DNA from: Acidobacteriota bacterium | GTDB lineage: Bacteria; Acidobacteriota; UBA6911; RPQK01; JAJDTT01 | DNA length: 64,000 nucleotides | Direction of reading: 5' to 3' | Assembly: GCA_028874215.1 (NCBI GenBank) | Contig: JAPPLF010000083.1 | Coordinates: 42,338-106,337, forward strand | Position numbers and translations under genes: made by a program | Shown: in pieces, positions 17,901 through 25,483 of the stretch | Position numbering within the stretch: position 1 is the stretch's first letter | Layout: each line of letters starts with the position of its first letter | Notes under the pieces: generated by a model | Told to the model about the DNA's origin: nothing | Databases searched by the model: none | What the model saw: only the letters and a program-made list of their open reading frames with translations

Positions 17901-17974
17901 GGCTGGAAGAGGAGATCAGTGTTACGGAGATGGCCGACCTGTTGAGCTTTCTCACCGGACCGGCGAAAGATTGA
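14909..17974 (+). CDS. PVC-type dehydrogenase/HEAT-repeat/cytochrome c lipoprotein
   Basis: A protein of about 1,021 residues. The start is GTG 14909, overlapping the SDR stop (GTGA); no in-frame ATG is suitable. A long basic N-terminus precedes a lipoprotein signal ending LLFAGC. Residues 40-450 form a beta-propeller-like dehydrogenase domain (EGFRIEVFAAEPLIRDPVAM, LEDTDGDG twice, GPDGALYVVDYYRR) of the planctomycete-type membrane-bound dehydrogenase family (TIGR02604). The middle is alpha-helical HEAT-like repeats. The C-terminus is a cytochrome c domain (TIGR02603-like) with CEKCH, i.e. C899, C902 and H903 binding haem. It is probably a periplasmic sugar or alcohol dehydrogenase passing electrons to a c-type haem; substrate unknown. 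Confidence 0.85.
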   Translation: MTTQFNVHDQLVRRIVPPAWRRALHSLLGTTLLFAGCTRSGPPFSPQQALETFVLEEGFRIEVFAAEPLIRDPVAMEIDEQGRVYVVEMIGYPLDTGRNGQVKLLEDTDGDGWPDRSTVFADDLMLPTGVLRWKQGVLVTDAPDIWYLEDTDGDNRADVKIAVLTGFALTNPQHTVSNPRYGLDNWIYLAHEPPIRTVIFQEKFGDEGSKIRFPGRDEGARLENRIGNLRFRPDTHQLEAVSGSSGFGLSFDRWGRLLTLNSVRHIRQQVLAAPYLSRNPALGAASTSKDVSDHPPRVYPVTLNPKHRILTDIGNFTSACGIAAYAGGLFPAPYDQASFVADPAHNLVHCDLLKEGGVVLRASRIRDEAEFLASTDHWFRPVFVYAGPDGALYVVDYYRRIIEHPEWMSDEYHDPGPGPEALYEGGRHGRIYRITPESENPAPWNPKLALGPASDRELVESLDHPNGWWRTHAQRLLVDRRSREAVEPLREMFGSSSSPDTRLHALWTLEGLGALGTSDIQVALQDAEPGVRENAIRLAESRLDQAPALVQDLLAMTGDAHPAVRFQLLCALGCLDSPSARRARRQLLLQDMEDPWVQLAALSASAPRPLELLELAVSEFSGSASKQRVEFFRQIGTLVGAAGDPSALRRLFERVSGRGRPASDWWRAAGLEGLARGLRRESRDDGTPGISTGRLLKLAESSSPLLRSAALQLLDLAPKPLSRVGKSLPDRVLSRIGDRTLSPALRADSVRLLALLDAKSRFDLLAGLLDTREPEQVQVAAVRALARTEGDGAGKLLISKWREMTTDVRLGATATLLSRPETVELLLTSIENGDIPFWTVSQRHKSRLVMHTDPSIRARVHDLMRKLEGRRLAALERYRAALGVAGNPAQGAAVFEKNCEKCHEIEGADTGFGPDLGAVRHRSRQELLSDIMLPSRAIADNYQLYVVELNNGVLQEGVIASRTPVSVTLRREDGSETAIPRENIRAMFVSSVSGMPEGLEEEISVTEMADLLSFLTGPAKD

Positions 17975-18060
17975 GGGCCGGGAGTGGACTTTGCTGTGCC
18001 CCCTTTCTGTTCCTGCGTTTCCCCTGAGTCGGCGCCTGAACGACGACGCCCCAAGCCCCT

Positions 18061-18085
18061 GGAAGGGGACATTCCTGCCCTCTCA
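18061..18085. repeat. Degenerate TTCCT-loop hairpin
   Basis: GGGGAC (18065-18070), loop ATTCCT, then GCCCTC. The right arm has lost the GTC, so the stem is imperfect, but loop and left arm match the dispersed family. It lies between the cytochrome gene and the RHH-PIN pair. The rest of the 187-base gap holds a further worn copy (TGGACTTTGCTGTGCCCCC near 17992) and the operator described next. Confidence 0.45.
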
Positions 18086-18128
18086 CTCCCCCGGGATCGC
18101 CGGTTGGACAATCGCCGCTTGTCTTCTC

Positions 18129-18161
18129 GACACGAATTTCGTGTTACACTAACTTCGTGTC
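18129..18161 (+). promoter_or_regulatory. Operator/promoter of the RHH-PIN pair
   Basis: Directly before the antitoxin ATG stand three copies of one half-site: ACACGAA (18130-18136), TTCGTGT (18138-18144) and TTCGTGT (18154-18160). The first two make a 15-base palindrome, and GACACGAA at 18129 is also mirrored exactly by TTCGTGTC ending at 18161. Ribbon-helix-helix antitoxins usually bind such repeats to repress their own operon. TGTTACACT (18142-18150) between the half-sites looks like an extended -10 box; transcription from it would start about five bases before the ATG. No Shine-Dalgarno sequence is present. Confidence 0.65.
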
Positions 18162-18404
18162 ATGAAGAACGTCACTGTGACCATGCCGGAGGAGTTGGCC
18201 CGCTGGGTACGGGTCCGCGCTGCCGAGGAGGGCCGCAGCGTCTCCCGGTGGCTCGCGGAGTTGCTGGAGGGGATGCGGCGCCATGAGGACGACTATGAAA
18301 TCGCCATGAAGCGTTTTCTGGCGAGACAACCTCGAAAGCTAAGCTGGATCGACGATCGCAAGCCGAATCGCGAGGAACTCCATGACCGAGCCGGTATTCG
18401 TTGA
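18162..18404 (+). CDS. Ribbon-helix-helix antitoxin (VapB-like)
   Basis: An 80-residue protein with a CopG/Arc-type ribbon-helix-helix fold: the strand MKNVTVTMPEELARWV is followed by RAAEEGRSVSRWLAELL. The C-terminal half (FLARQPRKLSWIDDRKPNREEL) is charged and probably wraps the toxin. It overlaps the PIN toxin gene by 23 bases, the usual arrangement of vapBC. It is expected to neutralise the toxin and, with it, to bind the palindromic operator just upstream. There is no ribosome-binding site, so the mRNA may be nearly leaderless. Confidence 0.82.
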   Translation: MKNVTVTMPEELARWVRVRAAEEGRSVSRWLAELLEGMRRHEDDYEIAMKRFLARQPRKLSWIDDRKPNREELHDRAGIR

Positions 18405-18837
18405 CACCAACGTCCTCGTCTACCGGCACGACAGCTCGGACCGGGGGAAGCAGTCTCGTGCCGACCAGTGGATCCGGTTGCTTGTCCAACGTCGATCGGC
18501 TCGGACCAGCTTCCAGGTCTTGCAAGAGTTATACGTGACCCTCACCCGTAAGCTGAAGCCGGGGTTCGATGTGGGCGAAGCTCAAGAGATCGTGCGGGAC
18601 CTTTCCGTGTGGCGGCCGGTGGCCATCGACTTCGCCGTCATGGACCGATCCTGGCTTCTCCAACAGCGCTATTCCCTTTCGTGGTGGGACTCCCTCATCG
18701 TTGCGGCTGCACACGTTTGCGAGTGTCCTGTCCTGCTCACCGAAGATCTTCAGCACGATCAGTTCTTCGGTGAAGTCCGAACCATCAATCCCTTCTCGTC
18801 TTCGGGACTCTCGCCTCAAGAGATACTGGATGAGTGA
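18382..18837 (+). CDS. PIN-domain ribonuclease toxin (VapC-like)
   Basis: A 151-residue PIN-domain protein with all the expected acidic metal-binding residues: D8 (VFVDTNVLVY), E49 (VLQELYVTL), D103 (WWDSLIVAAA) and D122 (LTEDLQHDQ). VapC toxins cut specific RNAs, often tRNA anticodon loops or 23S rRNA; the target here is unknown. Both toxin and antitoxin appear intact, so the module is probably functional. It stands between the cytochrome gene and CocE copy 4 and is flanked on both sides by hairpin repeats. Confidence 0.85.
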   Translation: MTEPVFVDTNVLVYRHDSSDRGKQSRADQWIRLLVQRRSARTSFQVLQELYVTLTRKLKPGFDVGEAQEIVRDLSVWRPVAIDFAVMDRSWLLQQRYSLSWWDSLIVAAAHVCECPVLLTEDLQHDQFFGEVRTINPFSSSGLSPQEILDE

Positions 18838-18872
18838 GATCTTCCCGCGCCGTTCCACGGCTACGATGGCCA

Positions 18873-19000
18873 GCAGGGGACAGTCTTGTCTCCCACCCGC
18901 CGGGAGGGGGACTTTCCTGTCCCACCTATTTGTGTCCTCGCGTCCCGCGTCGGCGCGTGAAACACGCCGCTCCAGGACGACGCGTAAAACACGCCGTTCC
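18873..19000. repeat. Array of four hairpin repeats
   Basis: In order: GGGGAC-AGTCTT-GTCTCCC (18876-18894), GGGGGAC-TTTCCT-GTCCC (18906-18923), then two tandem imperfect copies of a GGCGcGTG-AAA-CACGCC unit followed by GCTCC or GTTCC (18952-18973 and 18976-19000). The first two match the AGTnnT and TTTCCT loop classes seen elsewhere. The two tandem units resemble the GGCGGTT-CGA-AACCGCC-GCTCC unit at 272-293. Confidence 0.65.
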
Positions 19001-19086
19001 TCCGATTGACCGAAGACCCCCCAGCCGTTAGTCTCTGGCGTACATTTCCTCCGGCTCTTGGCGGACATTTCGCAGGGGAGGAGCGA

Positions 19087-20901
19087 TTGAGTTCCCGGCC
19101 GACTTCCCGAACAACGTCGAGAATTGATCTGAAACGCCATATTCTTCTCCTGGGACTCCTCGCATTCGTTTCGGCTTCGGCCCTGTCGGGTGAATCTCAC
19201 AGTTGGCAAAACCGCCTGTCCCAGCCCGACCACGAGGTAGCGGTCCGGATCGACGTCCGGGTTCCCATGCGGGACGGCGTCGAGCTGTCCGCGGACGTTT
19301 ATCTTCCCGACAAGGGGGGGAAATGGCCGGTCATCCTGGAACGGACCCCCTACGACAACAGTAGAAACTTCTACGTGAACCGGGCGCGGTACTTCGCCCG
19401 CCGGGGTTACGCCTACGTGGTTCAGGATTGCCGCGGGCGGAACGACTCCGACGGCAGGTGGTACGCCTGGTCCCATGAGATCAACGACGGAAGGGACACA
19501 CTCGACTGGTGCGGGACCCAATCCTGGTCGGACGGCAACGTCGGCATGAACGGGATGTCCTACATGGGCCTGGTCCAATGGATGGCGGCCCCCACCGGAT
19601 CTCCCTACCTCAAAACCATCATTCCCCAGATGGCGCCGGCGGACTTCTACCTCTACGGGATGAACTACACGGGAGGCGCCTTTCAACTGCACATCAACCT
19701 GCCCTGGGCCATGGCCAACAGCTCCAGGACCCGGCAGCCGCTCAGCTTCTACGACTGGGACCGGCTCTTCCGCCACGTGCCGATCCTGACCGCGGACGAG
19801 GAGGCCACCGGCCGGGCCATCGATTTCTACCGGGACTGGGTGCGCCATTCGAGTTGGGACGACTTCTGGAAGAAGATCGGCAACTACGGCAAGTTCGGCA
19901 GGATGGACCTGCCCATCCTGCAGATCGCCGGCTGGTGGGACATCCACGGCGTGTCCCTGTTCGCCAACTACGAAGGCATCCGGACCGAAGGAACCGAGCG
20001 GGCGAAGCGGCTCCAGAAGGTCGTCATGGGGCCGTGGGTCCACACCGAGAAGCCGGAGCAAAAGACCGGCATCGTCGACTTCGGCGAAGAATCGGTCGTC
20101 GATCTTTACGAACTCTGGCTGGGGTGGATGGATCGCTGGCTCAAGGGGATCGGTAACGGCATCGAAGGCCTGCCGCCGCTGCAGCTCTTCATCATGGGCA
20201 GGAACGAGTGGAGGGAGGCCCAAGAGTGGCCGCTGCCCGAGACCCGCTGGACACCCTACTACCTTCAAAGCGAGGGCCGCGCCAACACCTTGTTCGGGGA
20301 CGGAGCTCTGGATGTCCGGAAACCGGACGGCGAGCAGCCGGCGGACTCCTACGTCTACGACCCCGAAGACCCGGTCCCCCTGGTGACCGGAATCCGGGAC
20401 GGATCCCATCCCCCCGCCGATCACCGGCCCATCGAGCGCAGGGACGACGTGCTCGTCTATACGAGTCGGCCGATGGGGAAGGAACTGGAGGTTACGGGAC
20501 CGGTGAACGCCAAGATTTACGCCAGCAGCTCTGCGTTGGACACCGACTGGACCGTCCGGCTGCTCGACGTCTTTCCCGATGGCCGGTCGGTCAACCTGTG
20601 CGAGGGGATCCTGCGCGCCCGCTTTCGGGAGTCCTTCGAAAAGCCGGTCCTGATGACGCCGGGCACGGTCTACGAGTTCAACGTCAAGATGGGTGTGACG
20701 GGCCACGCCTTCCTGCCGGGCCACCGCATCCGCATCCAGGTCTCCAGCAGCAACTTCCCCCGTTTCGACCGCAACCTCAACAACGGCGGGGCCCCCGGAA
20801 TCGATCCGGAGATCGTGGTGGCCACCCAGAGGGTCTACCACGACCGACGCCACCCCTCCCATATTCTGCTGCCGGTCATCCCACCCGAGGACCCGGAATG
20901 A
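19087..20901 (+). CDS. CocE/NonD-family exported hydrolase (copy 4)
   Basis: A 604-residue S15/CocE hydrolase, closer to copy 1 than to copies 2 and 3 (RTPYDNSRNFYVNRARYFARRGYAYVVQDCRGR; C-terminal SSSNFPRFDRNLNNGG). Nucleophile S158 in GMSYMG; likely Asp in IAGWWDIHG and His in MGPWVHTEK. I choose the TTG at 19087 because GGGGAGG stands five bases before it and it gives a basic N-terminus plus hydrophobic signal (LKRHILLLGLLAFVSASALS). An upstream ATG at 19006 lacks such support. The stop overlaps the hyuB start (ATGA), a strong sign that this exported hydrolase and the cytoplasmic hydantoinase/oxoprolinase pair serve one pathway. Confidence 0.86.
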   Translation: MSSRPTSRTTSRIDLKRHILLLGLLAFVSASALSGESHSWQNRLSQPDHEVAVRIDVRVPMRDGVELSADVYLPDKGGKWPVILERTPYDNSRNFYVNRARYFARRGYAYVVQDCRGRNDSDGRWYAWSHEINDGRDTLDWCGTQSWSDGNVGMNGMSYMGLVQWMAAPTGSPYLKTIIPQMAPADFYLYGMNYTGGAFQLHINLPWAMANSSRTRQPLSFYDWDRLFRHVPILTADEEATGRAIDFYRDWVRHSSWDDFWKKIGNYGKFGRMDLPILQIAGWWDIHGVSLFANYEGIRTEGTERAKRLQKVVMGPWVHTEKPEQKTGIVDFGEESVVDLYELWLGWMDRWLKGIGNGIEGLPPLQLFIMGRNEWREAQEWPLPETRWTPYYLQSEGRANTLFGDGALDVRKPDGEQPADSYVYDPEDPVPLVTGIRDGSHPPADHRPIERRDDVLVYTSRPMGKELEVTGPVNAKIYASSSALDTDWTVRLLDVFPDGRSVNLCEGILRARFRESFEKPVLMTPGTVYEFNVKMGVTGHAFLPGHRIRIQVSSSNFPRFDRNLNNGGAPGIDPEIVVATQRVYHDRRHPSHILLPVIPPEDPE

Positions 20902-22673
20902 TCCGTAAGGAAGAAGAGGGCTCAACACCCGGCAACCGAAGATTCGATCCGATCCTCTTCGAGGTGATTCGAAACGCGCTGGTGGAGGCCACGGAGGAAA
21001 TGTCGGTCTCCATTCAGCGCAGCGCCTTCTCCACCAACGTCAAGACCCGGCTCGACTATTCCTGCGCCTTCGTGGACTCGCAGGGCCGGATGGTGGCCCA
21101 GGCCTTTTGCCAACCGGCCCACCTGGTCACCATCGGCCGCCTGGTGCCGCGCGCGATCCGGGAATACGGAGCCGGGAACCTGGAGCCGGGCGACATGCTG
21201 GTGGTCAACGACCCTCACCGGCAGGCGAGCCACCTGAACGACATTTTCCTCATCGCTCCGTTTTTCCACCGGGGGGAGCTGGTGGGTTACCTGAGCAACT
21301 GCTGCCACCACGTGGACGTGGGCGGCGGAGCTCCCGCCAGCATCGGAGCCTTTCGGGAGATCTACCAGGAGGGAATCATCCTCCCCGTGGTGAAGCTGGT
21401 TTCCCGGGGCGAAGTCCATCCCGGGCTCTGGAAGATGATCCTGGCCAACGTGAGGGCCGCCAAGGAAGTGGCCGGCGACCTCCGGGCCCAGATCGCCGCC
21501 AACAACATGGGAATGCGGCGGCTGACCGCCCTGCTGGACCGGTACGGAAAAGAGACCCTCGACTTCTACATCGAACGGCTGCTGGAGTACACGGCGCGGA
21601 GAATCGAAGGGGAATTGGAAAACCTGCCCCAGGGCACGTACGAAGCGGAAGGATGTCTGGATGACGACGGCATCACGGACCGTCCCGTCCACCTGAGGGC
21701 CAAGGTCACCCTGAAGGACCGGAGGATCGCCTTCGACTTCACGGGAGCGGACCCGCAGCGATCGGCTCCCATGAACAGCAACCTCACGCAGACCTTCACC
21801 GCCTGCGTCTACGTTCTGAAGTGCCTGGTGGATCCGGACATCCCCGTCAACGAGGGCTTCTACCAGCCCATCGAGGTGATCGCTCCCAAGGGGTCGGCCC
21901 TGAATGCCCGCCACCCGGGCGCCATCGTGGGAGGTTGGGAGGTCTCCATGCGGCTGTGCGAGGTCCTCTTCAAGGCCCTGTCGGCGGCGGTTCCGGAGCG
22001 GGTCCCGGCCGGAACCAAGGGGATGATCTGCCATGTGGGGTTCGGCGGAGAGGATCCCCGGACCGGGGAGTACTACACGTTTCTCGAGACTTTGGCCGGG
22101 GGTTACGGCGGCCGATACCGTTCCGACGGGCCCGACGCCGTCCAGACCCACATCCAGAACACTCAGAATGCGCCCATCGAAGAGACGGAACTCAACTATC
22201 CGGTGCGCATCACCCGTTACAACCTGATCCCGGACTCGGAGGGCGCCGGACGCTTCCGCGGTGGTCTGGGTCTCTGCCGGGAATACGTCTTCCCGGAGCA
22301 CGAACCCGTTTTCACGACCCTGGCGGACCGGGCCAAGTTCCCCCCCTGGGGCCTGTTTCAGGGCAGGGACGGGCAGCCGGCCCGCTACCTGTCCATCTCC
22401 GGCGGGGACCCTCGCAAGCTGCCCTCCAAGGGAACGGCTCCGGTGGGAGTCGGCGAGCACGTCCGGGTCGAGACCTGCGGCGGGGGAGGATACGGGCCGC
22501 CCTGGGAGCGGGACCCGGAATCGGTGCTGCGCGACGTGCGCGAGGAGAAGATCAGTCCGGCCCGGGCCCGCGACGCCTACGGAGTGTCGGTCGACACGGA
22601 TCGCTGGACCGTCGAACCGGCCGAGACCAAGCGGCTGCGCCGGCAGTTGAAGGACCGGGGAAGCCGCGAATGA
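20898..22673 (+). CDS. hyuB: Hydantoinase B/oxoprolinase family protein
   Basis: A 591-residue cytoplasmic subunit of the N-methylhydantoinase/5-oxoprolinase/acetone carboxylase family. Typical segments are FDPILFEVIRNALVEATEEM at the start, VVNDPHRQASHLNDIFLIAP with likely metal ligands, CCHHVDVGGGAPAS, and NTQNAPIEETELNYPVRI. With HyuA it would open a cyclic amide (hydantoin or 5-oxoproline type) using ATP. It overlaps the preceding hydrolase and the following hyuA by four bases each. The order B before A and the link to an exported CocE hydrolase are the noteworthy points. Substrate is not determined. Confidence 0.88.
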   Translation: MIRKEEEGSTPGNRRFDPILFEVIRNALVEATEEMSVSIQRSAFSTNVKTRLDYSCAFVDSQGRMVAQAFCQPAHLVTIGRLVPRAIREYGAGNLEPGDMLVVNDPHRQASHLNDIFLIAPFFHRGELVGYLSNCCHHVDVGGGAPASIGAFREIYQEGIILPVVKLVSRGEVHPGLWKMILANVRAAKEVAGDLRAQIAANNMGMRRLTALLDRYGKETLDFYIERLLEYTARRIEGELENLPQGTYEAEGCLDDDGITDRPVHLRAKVTLKDRRIAFDFTGADPQRSAPMNSNLTQTFTACVYVLKCLVDPDIPVNEGFYQPIEVIAPKGSALNARHPGAIVGGWEVSMRLCEVLFKALSAAVPERVPAGTKGMICHVGFGGEDPRTGEYYTFLETLAGGYGGRYRSDGPDAVQTHIQNTQNAPIEETELNYPVRITRYNLIPDSEGAGRFRGGLGLCREYVFPEHEPVFTTLADRAKFPPWGLFQGRDGQPARYLSISGGDPRKLPSKGTAPVGVGEHVRVETCGGGGYGPPWERDPESVLRDVREEKISPARARDAYGVSVDTDRWTVEPAETKRLRRQLKDRGSRE

Positions 22674-24766
22674 AGACCCGATTTCGTTTGGGCGTCGACG
22701 TGGGAGGCACCTTCACCGATGCGGTCCTGATCTCGGAAAAGACCGGAGAGACCCGGACCGCGAAGGTTCCTTCGACTCCCAGCGACCCCGCCGTCGGTTT
22801 CGTGAACGCCGTGGACCGGATCCTGAAGGAGGGATTGGAACCGGATCAGGTCTCCTACCTGGTGCACGGCACCACGGTCGCCACCAATTCCCTGATCGAG
22901 GGGAAGACTCCGCGCACGGCCTTCATCACCACGCTGGGGTTCCGCGACATGCTGGAGATCGGACGCCAGGTGCGGCCCTCCCTCTACGACATCCATTTCG
23001 AAAAGGCGCGTCCTCTGGTTCCCCGCGACCTCTGCTTCGAGGTCCCCGAACGGCTGGACGCCGAGGGAAACGTGTTGTTGGCGCTGGACGAAGACCGGGT
23101 GCAGGAGATCGCCGCCCGGCTATCAGGAGAGGGCGTGGTCTCCGTGGCCGTCTGCCTCCTGCACTCGTACCTGAATCCGGCGCACGAGCTGCGGGTCGGC
23201 GAAATCCTGCGGGAACGGAACCCGGACCTCATCATCTCCCTCTCTTCCATCGTCTGCCCCGAGTTCCGCGAATATTTCCGCGCCAGCACCACCGTCATCA
23301 ACGCCTGCGTCCGGCCGGTGATCACCAGCTACCTGCAGGGGATCGAGCGCTGGCTGAAGGGAAAGGGGGTGTCCGGCGAGCTGCTGGTCATGCAGTCCAG
23401 CGGCGGCGTCCTGACCTTCGAAACGGGGGCCGAGAAGCCCGCGTACATGGTGGAGTCGGGGCCGGCCGCCGGCGTGATCGTCTCCAACCACATCGCCGGC
23501 GGCCTGGACTACCAGGACATCATCTCATTCGACATGGGCGGCACCACGGCCAAGGTGGGCCTGATTCTGGACGGACGCCCCAAGGTGACCAAGGAGTACG
23601 AAGTCGGCGCCCAGGCGTTGCCCGGGGCCGGCCAGTCCCGCGGCAGCGGATACCCGATCCGGACCCCCGTCATCGATCTGGTGGAGATCGGCGCGGGAGG
23701 CGGAAGCATCGCCTGGGTGGACACGGGAGGGATCTTGCGGGTGGGACCTCGGAGCGCGGGAGCCGACCCGGGCCCCATCTGCTATGGACACGGCGGAGCG
23801 GAACCCACCATCACGGACGCCAACCTGGTTCTCGGACGGCTCAATCCCGAGTTTTTTCTGGGCGGGGAGATGGGCCTGGACCGGGACGCCGCCGGCCGCG
23901 GGATCCGCGGCCGATGCGCCGGGCGCCTGGGGATGGAAGCGGTGGAGTGCGCCAACGGGATCGTGGAGATCGCCAATGCCGAGATGACCAACGCGCTGCG
24001 GATCATCACGGTGCGGCGCGGCTACGATCCCAGGGACCTGGTGATGGTGGCCTTCGGCGGGGCCGGCCCGCTGCACGCGAATCGCCTGTGCGCCGAAATG
24101 CAGATCCCGCTGCTCATCGTGCCTCCGAGTCCCGGGACGGCCTCGGCGCTGGGCCTGCTGGTCACCGACCTCAAGCACGAGTTTTCCCAGACCCGGATCA
24201 TGCCCAGGGACCGGGCGGACTTCGACGAGATCAATCGCATCTTCTCCGCCATGGAAGAGCAGGGGAGGGAGGTCCTGAGACGGGAACGGTTGGCGGAAGG
24301 TGACATCAGTTTTCAGCGGCAGATCGAAATGCGCTACGCGGGACAGTCCTACGAGCTGCCCATCGAATGCCCGGGGAGCCGAGTGGCCGCCGCCGAGCTG
24401 GAAGACGTGGTGGAGAGGTTCCACGTCGAGCACGACCGGGCTTACGGTCACGGTTACCCGGACCAGCCCATCGAGCTGGTGAATTTCCGGCTGACCGCTC
24501 TGGGGGCCATTCAGAAGCCGCGACTCCGGGAGATCCTGCCGGCAAACGGCGCCCCAGCGTCCGCCGCGGCCGAGAGACCCGTGTACTTCGGGTCACACGG
24601 AGAATTCGTGCCGACGGCCATCTACGACCGCGCCCGGCTCAAGGCCGGTCATCGGATCGAGGGTCCCGCCATCGTCGAGGAAATCGATTCCACGACCTTG
24701 GTCCAACCGGGCTATCGGGTGGATGTGGACCGATACGGAAATCTGTTGATCTCTCCCCAGGCCTGA
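22670..24766 (+). CDS. hyuA: Hydantoinase A/oxoprolinase family protein
   Basis: A 698-residue ATP-binding subunit with the actin-like ATPase fold: DVGGTFTD (10-17), VHGTTVATNSLIEGK, a second phosphate loop DMGGTTAK near residue 287, and GAGGGSIAWVDTGG, as in N-methylhydantoinase A and the N-terminal half of 5-oxoprolinase. It would phosphorylate the cyclic amide so that HyuB can hydrolyse it. It starts within the hyuB stop (ATGA). After its end is a 66-base gap before the MORN-like gene. Confidence 0.9.
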   Translation: MKTRFRLGVDVGGTFTDAVLISEKTGETRTAKVPSTPSDPAVGFVNAVDRILKEGLEPDQVSYLVHGTTVATNSLIEGKTPRTAFITTLGFRDMLEIGRQVRPSLYDIHFEKARPLVPRDLCFEVPERLDAEGNVLLALDEDRVQEIAARLSGEGVVSVAVCLLHSYLNPAHELRVGEILRERNPDLIISLSSIVCPEFREYFRASTTVINACVRPVITSYLQGIERWLKGKGVSGELLVMQSSGGVLTFETGAEKPAYMVESGPAAGVIVSNHIAGGLDYQDIISFDMGGTTAKVGLILDGRPKVTKEYEVGAQALPGAGQSRGSGYPIRTPVIDLVEIGAGGGSIAWVDTGGILRVGPRSAGADPGPICYGHGGAEPTITDANLVLGRLNPEFFLGGEMGLDRDAAGRGIRGRCAGRLGMEAVECANGIVEIANAEMTNALRIITVRRGYDPRDLVMVAFGGAGPLHANRLCAEMQIPLLIVPPSPGTASALGLLVTDLKHEFSQTRIMPRDRADFDEINRIFSAMEEQGREVLRRERLAEGDISFQRQIEMRYAGQSYELPIECPGSRVAAAELEDVVERFHVEHDRAYGHGYPDQPIELVNFRLTALGAIQKPRLREILPANGAPASAAAERPVYFGSHGEFVPTAIYDRARLKAGHRIEGPAIVEEIDSTTLVQPGYRVDVDRYGNLLISPQA

Positions 24767-24832
24767 AGCGATGCCGCCCATCCCCGCGAATCCGCCCTCG
24801 ACTGCACAAGTCACCCAAGAGAGCAAACGCCC

Positions 24833-25429
24833 ATGTCCATAGGGATTCCGGGTGTTCTCGTCCTGGTTCTGTCGAGCGCCCTTCAGGCCGCGACGCCTTC
24901 GTTCCAGGGCGAACCCGCGTGCGGCGGCAAGCCCAAGGGCACGGCTTGCTGGCGGGAGTTGTCCAACCGGCCGGGATGCCATGTCTGGACTTCCAACCAC
25001 GAGCCGGACGCTTCCGTGACTTGGACAGCCGATTGCGACGATGGAACGGCTGGCGGCACCGGAACCTTGAAGTGGGTCTGGGAGAAAGACCGGGAAACCA
25101 TCGAAACCACAGGCCGCCTGCGCGCCGGGAAGCGGCACGGGCGATGGGTCATGCACTGGGCGGACGGGGGCGTCTCGGAAGGCAAGTTCGCGAAGGGTCG
25201 GCGGCACGGGCGCTGGGTCGAGCGCTGGACCAACGGGACCGTCGGCGAAGGCCGGTATGTGAGGGGCCGGCGGCATGGCAGGTGGGTCATTCGCGACGGA
25301 TACGGGACCACCCATGAGGGTTCTTATCGGGACGGAAAGCAGCATGGGAAGTGGGTCGCGCGCAGAGACGGGCGGGTGATCGGAGAAGCGAAGTTCGTGG
25401 AGGGAGATGGCCGGTGGGTCGACAAATAG
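24833..25429 (+). CDS. Exported MORN-like repeat protein
   Basis: A 198-residue protein with a signal peptide (MSIGIPGVLVLVLSSALQAA), a cysteine-containing middle region (C30, C39, C49, C68, perhaps disulfide-bonded), and from about residue 93 nearly five 23-residue repeats with consensus HGRWV..W..G...EG.F..GRR. These match the MORN-variant repeat family (PF07661-like) found in bacterial exported proteins that have no known catalytic role; they form a ladder of beta-hairpins. It may bind a ligand or another protein in the periplasm. It follows hyuA on the same strand. There is no clear Shine-Dalgarno sequence. Confidence 0.72.
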   Translation: MSIGIPGVLVLVLSSALQAATPSFQGEPACGGKPKGTACWRELSNRPGCHVWTSNHEPDASVTWTADCDDGTAGGTGTLKWVWEKDRETIETTGRLRAGKRHGRWVMHWADGGVSEGKFAKGRRHGRWVERWTNGTVGEGRYVRGRRHGRWVIRDGYGTTHEGSYRDGKQHGKWVARRDGRVIGEAKFVEGDGRWVDK

Positions 25430-25483
25430 AAGGCTCAGGCGACGAAAACGTCTCCTGCCTTGGTGCGAAAGGGAAACTGGGCA

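Noticed and set aside
18529..20928. A 799-residue minus-strand frame opposite the PIN toxin and CocE copy 4
   Set aside because: No recognisable domain, composition of an antisense shadow, and both plus-strand genes are well supported.
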